From contig NZ_JAPWGL010000002.1 in the NCBI RefSeq assembly GCF_027213645.1, positions 62,001 through 126,000 of the forward strand: 64,000 nt of DNA, read 5' to 3'. Both the position numbers and the translations under genes were made by a program. Origin of the DNA: Pedobacter rhodius (GTDB taxonomy: Bacteria; Bacteroidota; Bacteroidia; Sphingobacteriales; Sphingobacteriaceae). The notes beneath the pieces are model-generated. The model ran no database searches. It saw only the letters and a list, made by a program, of their open reading frames with translations, and was not told where the DNA came from. Below are positions 25,380 to 35,282 of the stretch, in pieces; the first letter of the stretch is position 1, and every line of letters begins with the position of its first letter.

Positions 25380-26468
25380 TTAAAATCCAGTTGACTTCGC
25401 TATAAATCTATCTTTCAAATATTTACGTAATGGAATATCCACAAAAACCATTACCAGGTAAGCGAATGCGATTAAAAGGCAAACTGAAATGGGTATAATG
25501 ATTTTAAGTAACGACATTTCCGGTTTAACTACTGCAACATAGGTCAGAAAAACCCACACAAACGGATAGTGTGTCATGTACAACGGATAAGATATTTCAC
25601 CCGAAAATTTACATATTTTCTCTAAGCCTGATTTAAGCGTCGCGCCTGCACCCAAAGCAACCAGAACAGGAAAATAGATCAATACGATTAACGGCTCTGT
25701 TAACCAGTTATACTTATCATTGAATGGAATTAAAAATGCTAAAAGCAACAAAACAGATACCCCGATAAAACCCAATCTGTTTTTAATTATCCAGTTAGAG
25801 CGATAAATAAGCATCCCTGCTAAAAAGGAATATAAAACCCTTGCGCTACCATCCCAGAAATTTGGCCCGCCCCATCCGCCACTCAGATTAGTCGATTTAA
25901 ACGCAACGTAACAGATGAATATAACAGCAAGCAGGGTTATTCCTTGCAAAGTCTTCCTGCCCAGTTTACACAACACTAAAACATAAAATAAATTTGCGAT
26001 GTATTCCCAGAATAGCGACCATGCAGGTGCATTTAAGTTAAATAAATTGAAAAATCGTTCCGGCATTATGGGATAAGGGATTAAGAAAGCAGAAGTTAGA
26101 AACAGCAAAGCCGTTTTTCCAAAGCCATAGGTTGAATAAAAATCGCTGTAAGGATCGAAAAGAAAAGTGAGCAAGCCCAAAACAGATCCAATTATAACTA
26201 ACGGATGCAATCGTATAAGCCTGAGTTTTATAAATTGCAAAAAACCTACTTTTTCAATCCGGCTGTCATAGGCATAAGCAATTACAAAACCGGAAAGACA
26301 GAAGAAAAAATCTACCGCCAAATACCCGTGCGCGATGAAATTCTTGCTGTAATCGGTTATGGCAATTTCCATAAAATGAAAAATTACAACAGCTACAGCT
26401 GCCAGTCCACGCAATCCATCTAAAATTGCAAAGTGTTCTTTAGTTTTTAAAACTTCTTCTTTATTCAT
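25380..26468 (-). CDS. Acyltransferase family 3 (membrane O-acyltransferase)
   Basis: A 362-residue integral membrane protein with about ten helices. The acyltransferase-3 opening is FAILDGLRGLAAVAVVIFHF (with the catalytic His near residue 35), followed by HGYLAVDFFFCLSGFVIAYAY and RLIRLHPLVIIGSVLG. Such enzymes move acetyl or other acyl groups onto surface sugars such as lipopolysaccharide O-antigen or exopolysaccharide. The ATG at 26468 was chosen over an upstream TTG. Its neighbours do not include glycan genes, so the substrate is unknown. Confidence 0.85.
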   Translation of the reverse strand: MNKEEVLKTKEHFAILDGLRGLAAVAVVIFHFMEIAITDYSKNFIAHGYLAVDFFFCLSGFVIAYAYDSRIEKVGFLQFIKLRLIRLHPLVIIGSVLGLLTFLFDPYSDFYSTYGFGKTALLFLTSAFLIPYPIMPERFFNLFNLNAPAWSLFWEYIANLFYVLVLCKLGRKTLQGITLLAVIFICYVAFKSTNLSGGWGGPNFWDGSARVLYSFLAGMLIYRSNWIIKNRLGFIGVSVLLLLAFLIPFNDKYNWLTEPLIVLIYFPVLVALGAGATLKSGLEKICKFSGEISYPLYMTHYPFVWVFLTYVAVVKPEMSLLKIIIPISVCLLIAFAYLVMVFVDIPLRKYLKDRFIAKSTGF

Positions 26469-26591
26469 TGAATTAGCCAATACTTTTTTGTTAGATTATC
26501 CAATAATAAATAAATTAAACTATATGCATTAATTATGTCTCGAGATTGTTAGGAAAATATAAGCACAATTTAGTTCTAAATTTAAAAGCAC

Positions 26592-26622
26592 AAAAAAGCC
26601 CGCTCATTACTGAGCAGGCCTT
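26592..26622 (-). terminator. Terminator near the acyltransferase start, between minus-strand genes
   Basis: gcccgctca/tgagcaggc (26598-26606 with 26611-26619, one G-T pair) with loop ttac and an A-run on the left, giving T on the minus strand. It lies 24 bases after the stop of the glycine-rich gene that ends at 26646. Confidence 0.75.
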
Positions 26623-26645
26623 TAAATATTTCTATCGGAATTAAA

Positions 26646-27554
26646 TTATCCCCCAAAGCCTCTTACAACAACGCCACCTGCACCGCCTGGTCTGCCGTTA
26701 CCCCTGAAGCGTTTCATCATATTTTCCATTTTTAATTTATACTCCGCTTCAGTAATTGGAGTTGCTTTTTTAGGTGCAGTAACATCTTTAGTGCTAACCC
26801 CTCTGTATTCGATACTTTTTGCAATAGTATTGGTACCTCTTCCTTCAATGGCTAAAACTGCACCTTCTGTCCACATGTTAGGGTTAGGTGAAAAATCGAA
26901 ACCTAAATCTGTAGTGTACCAAATGTGCGTTTCTTCAGTAACGTCTCTGTCCATATCTAAAATTTTCATAGACCTGGTTGATTTTACAATGGCCTCATGG
27001 CAGGTGAAACCTGCAATTTGTTTAGTTGCATTTGTCTTCACAACTTCAATTTTAGGCGGAGCAACTGGTTTTGCTTTAGTCGTATCATTTGGATTTTGAT
27101 TTCTACCCATACCACCGCCGAAACCTAATCCTGCAGTTGCATTTAATTTTAAGCCACTTTGCATAATATAAGTTGTGTCGCTTAAGTCGAAAACTTCTAC
27201 TAATTTTTTATCGGCAAATGTGTAATAATATTCTCTGTTACCACCTGCACCACCAAAGCCCCTCATCATGCGTCCCATTCCGCCGCCACCACCGCCAGCT
27301 CCATTACTGTCTTCTGTATCTTCTACAGGCATATAACTCGCATTTGTTGCGTTAAAAAGTAATTCAAAGTTCGATTTACTGCTCGATGGCATTCTTGCAG
27401 CCATTTGTTCCGGAATTTTAACACCGCTCGCCGCCATCATTGCAGCTGGGTCGATTGTGGTTTCAAACTGTATTGCTCCTGAAGTTTTCTTTTGTGCATT
27501 TGCCATTGATGCAAATGATAAAACGCCCAGTAAAGCGAAAAGTATTTTTTTCAT
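26646..27554 (-). CDS. Secreted glycine-rich GLPGLI/DUF4412-like protein, function unknown
   Basis: A 302-residue protein starting at the ATG at 27554: signal peptide MKKILFALLGVLSFASMANAQ, then IQFETTIDPAAMMA, and low-complexity Gly/Met regions (GGGGGGMGRMMRGFGG, NQNPNDTTKAK and a C-terminal RFRGNGRPGGAGG). TKQIAGFTCHEAIVKSTRS and HIWYTTDLGFDFSPNPNMW resemble GLPGLI-type proteins of Bacteroidota, in which a Cys and an HxWYT motif recur. It is exported, perhaps to the outer membrane. An earlier TTG at 27629 would add 25 residues without reason. The function is unknown. Confidence 0.7.
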   Translation of the reverse strand: MKKILFALLGVLSFASMANAQKKTSGAIQFETTIDPAAMMAASGVKIPEQMAARMPSSSKSNFELLFNATNASYMPVEDTEDSNGAGGGGGGMGRMMRGFGGAGGNREYYYTFADKKLVEVFDLSDTTYIMQSGLKLNATAGLGFGGGMGRNQNPNDTTKAKPVAPPKIEVVKTNATKQIAGFTCHEAIVKSTRSMKILDMDRDVTEETHIWYTTDLGFDFSPNPNMWTEGAVLAIEGRGTNTIAKSIEYRGVSTKDVTAPKKATPITEAEYKLKMENMMKRFRGNGRPGGAGGVVVRGFGG

Positions 27555-27761
27555 TCTGTTTATATTTTGATTTTTAATGGTGATGAAGCGCTCATGGTTT
27601 TGTTTTAAAATTAGTATCTGGTAAACCATGATGGTTTCATTGTCCTGTGTTTTGTTGTTTAGATACGAAAGCTTGAAAAAGGTTTAACAAAGGTATTGCA
27701 CATAGAACAATAAACTTGTTAAATAGTGTTAAAGAGTTGTAAATCAGAAGTAATAATCTTG

Positions 27762-28499
27762 TTAATATTCTGTACTTTCCAACCAGCCATTGCATAAAAC
27801 ATCTGCAATGTGCATGGTTTTAATCGGAAGTTTATTTTTATCAATATAACCTTGAAGATGTAAAAGGCAGGATAAATCTGTTGAAATGATATAATCTGCA
27901 TTTTGAGCTAAAGCATTATTTACTTTTTGTTCGGCCATAGCTGATGAAATGGCATCGAATTTCACAGCGAAGGTTCCTCCAAAACCGCAACACATGTCGG
28001 TATCTTGCATTTCGAGCATTTCTAAACCATGAACTTTTGATAGCAGTTGACGAGGTTCGTCTTTGATTTTACATTCACGCAGTGCACTGCAAGAGTCGTG
28101 ATAAACAGCTTTTCCCTCCAACTCGGCTCCGAAGTAATCTTTCTTTGCTACGTTAACCAAAAAATCAGATAATTCCCAGATGTTGGATTGCAAACTGCGG
28201 CATTTATTATGTACAATAGTATTGGTAAATAAATCGTTAAAACCACCTTTTACCATGCCTACACAAGATGCCGATGGGGCAACAACATAAGTATTCTCGG
28301 TAAAATCATTTAGGAATTTCGTGCCGACTTCTTTCGCTTCATCCCAATAACCCGCATTATATGCAGGCTGACCACAACAAGTTTGTTTTGAGTTGTATTC
28401 TACTTTGCATCCCGATTTTTCCAGTAATCTTAAGGTATTAAAAGCGGTTTCGGGATATAATTGATCTACAAAACAGGGCACAAACAATTCTACTTTCAT
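27762..28499 (-). CDS. lutA: LutA/GlpC-type iron-sulfur oxidoreductase subunit
   Basis: A 245-residue protein with two CCG domains: KQTCCGQPAYNAGYWDEA and MCCGFGGTFAVKFDA, plus HDSCSALRE and SASCVGM. This is the LutA form (L-lactate utilisation, or the iron-sulfur part of glycolate/glycerol dehydrogenases). The cysteine motifs bind an iron-sulfur cluster or a thiol carrier. The ATG at 28499 is used; a TTG upstream is rejected. LutB and LutC are not beside it, so a role with the FAD oxidase at 891 is only a suggestion. It lies 26 bases after the MFS gene. Confidence 0.82.
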   Translation of the reverse strand: MKVELFVPCFVDQLYPETAFNTLRLLEKSGCKVEYNSKQTCCGQPAYNAGYWDEAKEVGTKFLNDFTENTYVVAPSASCVGMVKGGFNDLFTNTIVHNKCRSLQSNIWELSDFLVNVAKKDYFGAELEGKAVYHDSCSALRECKIKDEPRQLLSKVHGLEMLEMQDTDMCCGFGGTFAVKFDAISSAMAEQKVNNALAQNADYIISTDLSCLLHLQGYIDKNKLPIKTMHIADVLCNGWLESTEY

Positions 28500-28525
28500 C
28501 AACAAATATTCTTTAGCGTGCAAAC

Positions 28526-29833
28526 TTACAATTTTACGGTTTCTTTACGCTCGATTTTTTTCAAGAGTACTAAAAACACCAATCCGATTATAAAAAATGA
28601 TGCCAGCGCAATAATGGATTGACGCATGCTATGTGTCAGTCCTTCTATGAATGCGAAGCTAAATAAACCGATTACGATTGCCAATTTCTCTGTGGCATCG
28701 TAAAAACTAAAAAAGGAAGCGGTCTCCATTGTATTTTCAGGGATATGCTTGGAATAAGTTGAGCGGGATAACGACTGTATTCCGCCCATAATTAAACCAA
28801 CAATTGCAGCTAAAGCATAAAATTGATAGGCATTAACAATGGAATAGCCATAAATACAACAAGCTATCCAAACCAACACAACGATTATCAAAACGTTTAT
28901 ATTGCCCATTTTTTTGGCTAAAAGCGACATCATCCATGCACCTAAAATTGCAACCAGCTGAATGATCAGGATAACTGCAATTAAACTGCCTGATTCTAAT
29001 TTTAAAACTTTCGCACCAAAACCCGCTGCTGCAAGCATAATGGTTTGTACACCCATCGAATAGAAAAAGAACGCAATTAAATAGGTTTTTAAAAACTTCA
29101 TTTGCTTTAACTGGTTCCACACTTTTACAAATTCGCCGAAACTGCTTTTGATAATACCTTTACCTACAGCAGCTGCATTTGGAACATCTTTTGGTAACAC
29201 CTTAAAAGGAATTTGTGCGAATAAAAACCACCAGAGACCAACTAATAGAAATGATATTTGAGCAGGGAGCGATGGGTCTTTAATGCCAAAAAGATCCGGT
29301 TTTAAAACAAATACAAAACAGATCAACTGTAAAATAACACTTCCAACATAACCGTAAGAAAAACCCTGAGCGCTTACCCTATCCTGGTTATCGGTTGAAG
29401 CAATGATTGGCAGGTAAGCATTGTTAAACATTACGCCGCCTACATAGCCCATTGCCGCTAACACAAAGCAAATAATTCCGGCTTCCAAAGTTTCTAACTT
29501 AAAAAAGAATAAGCCCATACATGCGAAAGAACCAATATAGGTAAATAGTTTCATAAAGAACTTCTTTTTGCCTTTAGCATCGGCATAAGACGATAATATT
29601 GGCAATAACACAACCATTATCAAATAAGCAAATGCCAGTGCATAATTAGAAAGAACGGTATTTATAAATGTTTTACCGAAAAACGTTACTTCATCTCCAT
29701 GTTCCTTTGTCGTAGTAATGGCAACATAGTAAACCGGAAAAATAGTTGATGTAATGACTAAGTTATAGGCCGAATTTGCCCAATCGAAGAAAGCCCAGGA
29801 ACGAATGGTCTTCTTGTTATTTTTTTCTATCAT
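28526..29833 (-). CDS. MFS transporter, UMF1/Atg22-like
   Basis: A 435-residue membrane protein with about twelve helices. The start KTIRSWAFFDWANSAYNLVITSTIFPVYY is the UMF1 signature (WAFYDWANSAF). SASADAKGKKK-like SSYADAKGKKKFFMKLF and NNAYLPIIASTDNQDRVSAQGFSYGYVGSV are other UMF1 motifs, and SRSTYSKHIPENTMETASFFSFYDATEKLAIVIG is in the second half. The family exports or imports unknown small molecules, amino-acid efflux being suggested for the yeast vacuolar homologue. It probably shares a transcript with the LutA-like gene. Confidence 0.88.
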   Translation of the reverse strand: MIEKNNKKTIRSWAFFDWANSAYNLVITSTIFPVYYVAITTTKEHGDEVTFFGKTFINTVLSNYALAFAYLIMVVLLPILSSYADAKGKKKFFMKLFTYIGSFACMGLFFFKLETLEAGIICFVLAAMGYVGGVMFNNAYLPIIASTDNQDRVSAQGFSYGYVGSVILQLICFVFVLKPDLFGIKDPSLPAQISFLLVGLWWFLFAQIPFKVLPKDVPNAAAVGKGIIKSSFGEFVKVWNQLKQMKFLKTYLIAFFFYSMGVQTIMLAAAGFGAKVLKLESGSLIAVILIIQLVAILGAWMMSLLAKKMGNINVLIIVVLVWIACCIYGYSIVNAYQFYALAAIVGLIMGGIQSLSRSTYSKHIPENTMETASFFSFYDATEKLAIVIGLFSFAFIEGLTHSMRQSIIALASFFIIGLVFLVLLKKIERKETVKL

Positions 29834-29881
29834 TTGGTTTTTTCGCTTCGCGGATGATTACACTGATTAGCTCCACCCTAA

Positions 29882-29900
29882 CCCTCCCCGGAAGGGAGGG
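29882..29900. repeat. Short GC-rich hairpin (ccctccc...gggaggg)
   Basis: ccctccc (29882-29888) pairs with gggaggg (29894-29900) over a five-base loop, preceded by ccaccctaa. It resembles the 801-909 repeat family. It lies between RecQ and the MFS gene. Confidence 0.5.
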
Positions 29901-30007
29901 CGTGCAAAGCGATTATATTTTTTTAAACTTCGCCAATAGTGACTGTTACAAAAATAACATTTTATTGATAATTTAAGACGGTCTTTACACCATCTTCCAT
30001 CATCCAA

Positions 30008-31900
30008 CTACAAGTAGTATTTCTTCCCGTCAGTTTTTATCTTACCGGCATCTAATAATTCTCGAATAGCATCTATTCGTTCATTTTCAGCAGCAATTTT
30101 GATGTTGGTTACTAAATCATCTAAACTTAGAGGCTGTTGCTGAAGTAAAGAAAGAATTTCAAATTCAATTTCATCGTTCATCTGCACTTCATTTTCGGCT
30201 CGTTTTTCGGCCAGGCAAACATCGCAAACGCCACATTTCGTTGCTGTGTGCTCATCAAAATAATTCAGTAACTGAATGCTACGGCATTTATTTGAGGTCG
30301 TATAAGCAACAACAGCATTAACCTGCTTAATCAAAATTTCTTTTCTCAGTTCCAGGTATTTCACATCTAAATCGAAGTGATCCATATCCACCCTCGGTCG
30401 AGTATATTGTAACTGTGGCTGGTCGGTTTGTTGAATGTAAGTAAGCATTTCTATCGACTGCAATTTGTTCAACAAAGCAACGACGTCTTTATAGGACAAA
30501 CCTAGTTTCTTTGCCAAATCAGACTCATTAATCCTGACGAAACCATCAAAAGCACCACCGTAGGAGCGTAGAATGGTTTTGATAACACCGTCGTAAGCTT
30601 TGTTCTCAATCTGGAAACGATAAACATCTTCATGACCCACGATAAACATCAACCTCGACGGTAAAAAAACGCTTTCAGATAACGTGATGTAGCCATCGTG
30701 TTCTAAAAACTTTAAAGCAGAAATGGTTTTTAAAACACTAATATTAAAACGTTTACAAAAATCAGCTATATCAAAAGTAAAAGTAAGACCTTCTCCTGCT
30801 CCAAAAGCCAGCTGAAAGTAATTGCCTAAATAATGATATACTTTTCTGATTTCATCGGGCGAAGGAAAAGTATCTATGTAACGGGATTCCAGATTCAGCA
30901 CATCAGACTGATTGGCCAGTAGAACCGCATAACTTCGCTTTTCATCACGACCCGCTCTGCCCGCTTCCTGGTAATAAGCTTCTAAACTTTCGGGTAAATC
31001 TAAATGCACGACAAAGCGTACATCTGATTTATCTATCCCCATCCCAAAAGCATTTGTGGCCACCATAATTTGGGTTTTATTCAATTTCCAGTCTTCCTGC
31101 TTTTGAAAACGAACATCGCGTTCTAAACCTGCATGGTAAAAGTCTGCTTTTATTTGATTGCGATTGATGAAGTTGGAAACTTCAGCGGTTTCCCTCCGAT
31201 TGCGAACATAAACCAAACCGGTTCCTTTTACATTTCTGCAAATCTCAATCAGCTTTTTATATTTATCTTCCTGTCCGAAAACGACATAACTTAAATTATC
31301 TCTGGCAAAACTTTTAACAAAAACCTGCGGGTCTTTCAGTTCCAGTTTCTCTACAATATCCTTTCGAACAAATTCTGTCGCCGTTGCCGTTAAGGCTAAA
31401 ACCGGCACATCAGGAAGAATTTCCCTGAGTTTTGAAATCTGTAAATACGGTGGACGAAAATCGTAACCCCATTGCGAGATGCAATGCGCCTCATCAACTG
31501 CGATTAGGTTTACGTTCATATAAGAAATTCTAACACGAACCAAATCAGACAATAAACGTTCAGGAGAAAGATAAAGAAATTTGATTTTACCGTAAATGCA
31601 ATTATCCAACAGGATATCGATTTCACGTTTACCCATGCCTGCGAAAATCGCTATCGCTTCAATACCTTTCGATTTCAGGTTTTCTACCTGATCTTTCATC
31701 AGCGCAATTAAAGGTGAAACCACGATGCAAATCCCCGCTTTAACCAAGGCCGGGACCTGAAAACAAATTGATTTACCGCCGCCTGTTGGCAAAAGCGCCA
31801 GACTATCTTTTCCCTCTAAAACCGAAGCAATAATATCCTGCTGTAGCGGACGGAAAGCCTGGTGTCTCCAATATTTTTGTAAAATCTCTATTGCTGTCAT
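30008..31900 (-). CDS. recQ: ATP-dependent DNA helicase RecQ
   Basis: A 630-residue superfamily-2 helicase: Walker A TGGGKS at 39-44, DEAH (VDEAHCISQWGYDFRPPY) near 136, TATATEF, and motif VI QEAGRAGRDEKRS. The RQC zinc site is seen in CRSIQLLNYFDEHTATKCGVCDVCL. The C-terminus has a short winged-helix-like tail (EILSLLQQQPLSLDDLV) and no HRDC domain, as in short Bacteroidota RecQs. It unwinds duplex DNA 3' to 5' in recombination repair. The ATG at 31900 is used. The gene is divergent from the amidohydrolase gene. Confidence 0.95.
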   Translation of the reverse strand: MTAIEILQKYWRHQAFRPLQQDIIASVLEGKDSLALLPTGGGKSICFQVPALVKAGICIVVSPLIALMKDQVENLKSKGIEAIAIFAGMGKREIDILLDNCIYGKIKFLYLSPERLLSDLVRVRISYMNVNLIAVDEAHCISQWGYDFRPPYLQISKLREILPDVPVLALTATATEFVRKDIVEKLELKDPQVFVKSFARDNLSYVVFGQEDKYKKLIEICRNVKGTGLVYVRNRRETAEVSNFINRNQIKADFYHAGLERDVRFQKQEDWKLNKTQIMVATNAFGMGIDKSDVRFVVHLDLPESLEAYYQEAGRAGRDEKRSYAVLLANQSDVLNLESRYIDTFPSPDEIRKVYHYLGNYFQLAFGAGEGLTFTFDIADFCKRFNISVLKTISALKFLEHDGYITLSESVFLPSRLMFIVGHEDVYRFQIENKAYDGVIKTILRSYGGAFDGFVRINESDLAKKLGLSYKDVVALLNKLQSIEMLTYIQQTDQPQLQYTRPRVDMDHFDLDVKYLELRKEILIKQVNAVVAYTTSNKCRSIQLLNYFDEHTATKCGVCDVCLAEKRAENEVQMNDEIEFEILSLLQQQPLSLDDLVTNIKIAAENERIDAIRELLDAGKIKTDGKKYYL

Positions 31901-31913
31901 AAATCGGCAGTAT

Positions 31914-31921
31914 CAAAACTA
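31914..31921 (-). promoter_or_regulatory. Candidate -7 box just upstream of recQ
   Basis: TAGTTTTG on the minus strand matches TAnnTTTG. The start site would lie only about seven bases before the recQ ATG at 31900, making an almost leaderless message. Confidence 0.35.
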
Positions 31922-31972
31922 TAAAAAAGCTGTTGATATTGCTAAATTGCGCCACAATTAATCAACATTTAG

Positions 31973-34900
31973 ATGAAACAACTCTATTTTCTTTCAGCGC
32001 TTTCTCTTTTATTTTTTACTTCAAATGCCCAGGAAAAGAAATGGGATGTCGAAAAATTTCAGGGTACCATTAAAAATTTTACGTTAAATACCGATGAAGG
32101 CACCTGGATGAACCTCGATGTGAGTCCTGATGGACAGGAAATAGTTTTCGATTTGCTCGGCGATATTTATACGATGCCGATTTCGGGTGGTCAGGCAAAA
32201 TTAATTAGTGGAGGTATTGCTTACGATGTTCAACCCAGGTTTAGCCCGAATGGAAAATACATTTCTTACACCAGCGATAAAAGCGGCGGCGATAACATCT
32301 GGCTAATGAATCGCGATGGATCGGGTAAAAAACAAATTACGAAAGAAACGTTCAGGTTACTGAATAATGCAACCTGGATGCCGAACAGCGAATATATAGT
32401 GGCACGTAAACACTTCACAGCGGGGCGCTCTTTGGGTGCGGGCGAAATGTGGCTATATAATATAAATGGTGGCGATGGTGTTCAGCTCACCAAGCGTAAA
32501 AACGACCAGCAAGATGCCGGTGAACCAAATGTTTCGCCGGATGGAAGATATCTTTACTTTAGTGAAGATGTTAGTCCGGGGCCTAATTTTGAATACAGTA
32601 AAGACCCGAATGGAACAATTTATGCCATTCGTCAGCTGGATTTAACAACAGGAAAACTGAATACCTTAATTAATGAACAAGGCGGAGCTTGTCGTCCGCA
32701 GGTTTCGCCTGATGGAAATTTAATCGCTTTTGTGAAGCGCGTTCGTTTAAAGTCGACACTGTACGTCCAGAATATCAAAACGGGCGAAGAATGGCCGGTA
32801 AACGAAGATTTGTCGCACGACCAGCAGGAAACCTGGGCAATTTTTGGTGTTTATCCAAATTTTGCATGGATGCCGGACAGTAAAAGTTTGGTGTTTTACG
32901 CCAAAGGAAAAATCAGAAAAACAGAAATTGGAAATTTAATCACTTCAACCATTCCGTTTCAGGCAAATACCATTCAAACGGTTCAGCAAGCCTTACATTT
33001 CGAACAACAGGTTTTCAGCAATGATTTTTCAGCTAAAATGGTAAGGCAATTAACGACCTCGCCTGATGAAAAAACTATTGTTTTCAATGCTGCAGGTTTT
33101 CTTTACAAACAAGACTTGCCAAATGGCAAACCTGAAAGATTAACGAGCGGATTGGATTTTGAATTCGAACCGGCTTTCAGCCCCGATGGAAAGTTTGTGA
33201 TTTACACAACCTGGAGCGATGAACTTCGCGGAGCGATAAAAAGAACGGATTTAAAATCAGGTAAAACGATTACTTTAAGTGATGAAAAAGGTTTTTATTA
33301 TTCGCCACAATATTCAACTAAAGGTGATAAAATTGTTTTTAGAAAAGGTAGCGGGAATGATGTTTTAGGCTACAATTATGGTCGCGGAACAGGAATTTTT
33401 ATCATGCCGGCGAATGGAGGCTCAAAAACTTTGGTTTCTGAAAATGGAATAAAGCCATCTTTCAATAATAATGATACCCGGATTTATTTCCAAAGTTATG
33501 CCGACGGCAAAAAAGCATTAAAAAGCATTGATTTAAACGGCGCAAACGAAAGAACACACTTTACTTCCCAATATGCGAACCAGTTTGTGGTTAGTCCTGA
33601 TAATAAATGGCTGGCCTTTAATGAACTTTTTAATGTGTACATCACACCGATGATAAATGTTGGAACCGCTCAGGATGCATCGGCGGTAAATAAAGCAATT
33701 CCTGTGGCAAAAGTGACCACCGAGGGCGGAACATATATGCAATGGAGCGCCGACAGTAAAAACCTGCATTGGACATTAGGTCCAAAATATTTTACTATCG
33801 ATGTGAACAATGCTTTCAATTTCGATGGTTCAACACCTAAAACTCAAGCCGGCTCAATCGACATTAACCTGACCTTAAAAAGTGATGCACCAAGCGGACT
33901 CATGGCTTTGAAAGGTGCAAGAATTATTTCAATGAAGGGTGATGAAGTGATCGAAAACGGTACCATTTTAACCGATGGAAATAAAATCACAGCGATTGGA
34001 AAGGCTGATGCGGTAACCATACCTGCAAACGCAAAAGTAATTGATGTAAACGGCAAAACGATTATGCCGGGCATCGTTGATGTTCATGCACATTTGCGTA
34101 CCAGCCCTGATGGAATTTCCCCTCAAAGCGATTGGAGTTATATGGCGAATCTGGCTTTCGGAGTAACTACTGCTCACGACCCATCTAGCAATACAGAAAT
34201 GGTTTTCAGTCAGAGTGAAATGCTTAAGGCGGGCCGAATGATTGGTCCGAGGGTTTATTCTACAGGATCGATTTTATATGGCGCAGATGGCGATTTTAAA
34301 GTCGTTATCAATAGTTTGGATGATGCAATGGCAAATTTGAAAAGGTTAAAAGCCGTTGGTGCATTTTCTGTTAAATCTTACAATCAACCACGCAGAGAGC
34401 AACGCCAGCAAATTTTAGAGGCTGCCCGTCAATTAAAAATGGAAGTTGTGCCCGAGGGTGGTTCAACATTTTTCCATAATATGAATATGGTTATTGATGG
34501 CCATACCGGTATCGAGCATAGCATTCCCGTTTTACCGGTTTATAAGGATGTAACCACACTGTGGAACAATACTTCAGTTGGTTATACGCCTACCCTAATT
34601 GTGGCTTACGGCGGTCAGTGGGGTGAAAATTACTGGTACGACAGAACGAATGTTTGGGAAAATGAAAAGTTAATGACCTACACGCCGCGTTCAATAATAG
34701 ATGCCAGGGCGCGACGCAGAACAACTTCTGAATATAGCGACTATAACCACATCGATATTGCAAAAGCAGCTAAACAAATTGCCAATGGTGGTACAAAAGT
34801 AAATCTTGGTGCTCACGGCCAAATTCAGGGATTGGGTGCACATTGGGAGCTTTGGATGTTTGTTCAGGGTGGTTTTTCCCCATTGCAAGCCATCAGAAAT

Positions 34901-35200
34901 GCCACTTTAAATGGTGCATATTATTTAGGAATGGATAAAGAAATTGGTTCATTAGAAGTTGGAAAATTAGCGGATTTAGTAATTATGGATGCCAATCCTT
35001 TGGATGATATCCGTAATTCGGAAAAGATTAAATACGTGATGATTAATGGCCGTTTGTATGACAGCGCAACAATGAATGAAGTTGGAACCAGAGAAAAACT
35101 TCGAGGTAAATTATGGTTTGAAAATGCAAAGGGAAATGGTTATATCGTTCCAAACGGCGAATCAGAAACCTGGACTTATACGGTTCCTCATTGTGACTAA
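31973..35200 (+). CDS. Secreted amidohydrolase with N-terminal PD40 (TolB-like) propeller
   Basis: A 1075-residue exported protein. Residues 1-19 (MKQLYFLSALSLLFFTSNAQ) are a signal peptide. The first half contains repeated propeller blades of PD40/WD40-like type: MNLDVSPDGQEIVFDLLGDIY, QPRFSPNGKYISYTSDKSG, EPNVSPDGRYLYFSED, and more up to about 600. From about 650 it is an amidohydrolase: GTILTDGNKITAIG, PGIVDVHAHLR with the metal-binding H705-H707, KSYNQPRRE, DGHTGIEHSIPVLP, and GAHGQIQGLGAHWELWMF. It probably cleaves peptides or amides in the periplasm. The architecture is common in Bacteroidota; the substrate is open. Confidence 0.9.
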   Translation: MKQLYFLSALSLLFFTSNAQEKKWDVEKFQGTIKNFTLNTDEGTWMNLDVSPDGQEIVFDLLGDIYTMPISGGQAKLISGGIAYDVQPRFSPNGKYISYTSDKSGGDNIWLMNRDGSGKKQITKETFRLLNNATWMPNSEYIVARKHFTAGRSLGAGEMWLYNINGGDGVQLTKRKNDQQDAGEPNVSPDGRYLYFSEDVSPGPNFEYSKDPNGTIYAIRQLDLTTGKLNTLINEQGGACRPQVSPDGNLIAFVKRVRLKSTLYVQNIKTGEEWPVNEDLSHDQQETWAIFGVYPNFAWMPDSKSLVFYAKGKIRKTEIGNLITSTIPFQANTIQTVQQALHFEQQVFSNDFSAKMVRQLTTSPDEKTIVFNAAGFLYKQDLPNGKPERLTSGLDFEFEPAFSPDGKFVIYTTWSDELRGAIKRTDLKSGKTITLSDEKGFYYSPQYSTKGDKIVFRKGSGNDVLGYNYGRGTGIFIMPANGGSKTLVSENGIKPSFNNNDTRIYFQSYADGKKALKSIDLNGANERTHFTSQYANQFVVSPDNKWLAFNELFNVYITPMINVGTAQDASAVNKAIPVAKVTTEGGTYMQWSADSKNLHWTLGPKYFTIDVNNAFNFDGSTPKTQAGSIDINLTLKSDAPSGLMALKGARIISMKGDEVIENGTILTDGNKITAIGKADAVTIPANAKVIDVNGKTIMPGIVDVHAHLRTSPDGISPQSDWSYMANLAFGVTTAHDPSSNTEMVFSQSEMLKAGRMIGPRVYSTGSILYGADGDFKVVINSLDDAMANLKRLKAVGAFSVKSYNQPRREQRQQILEAARQLKMEVVPEGGSTFFHNMNMVIDGHTGIEHSIPVLPVYKDVTTLWNNTSVGYTPTLIVAYGGQWGENYWYDRTNVWENEKLMTYTPRSIIDARARRRTTSEYSDYNHIDIAKAAKQIANGGTKVNLGAHGQIQGLGAHWELWMFVQGGFSPLQAIRNATLNGAYYLGMDKEIGSLEVGKLADLVIMDANPLDDIRNSEKIKYVMINGRLYDSATMNEVGTREKLRGKLWFENAKGNGYIVPNGESETWTYTVPHCD

Positions 35201-35210
35201 TTAATTTTTT

Positions 35211-35277
35211 ACCATATAAGGGATTTAAAAAAATATAAGACTTTGAGCTTATATGAACCTTATATTTCTTATATGGT
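35211..35277. terminator. Inverted repeat between convergent genes (probable bidirectional terminator)
   Basis: accatataag (35211-35220) and cttatatggt (35268-35277) are exact reverse complements, and inside is a shorter hairpin (atataag...cttatat). A T-run precedes the left arm and the right arm is followed by A/T. It lies between the amidohydrolase stop and the radical SAM stop. Confidence 0.6.
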
Positions 35278-35282
35278 AATTT

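Noticed and set aside
33533..34177. Several minus-strand ORFs within the amidohydrolase gene
   Set aside because: All are shadows of a strongly supported 1075-residue gene.
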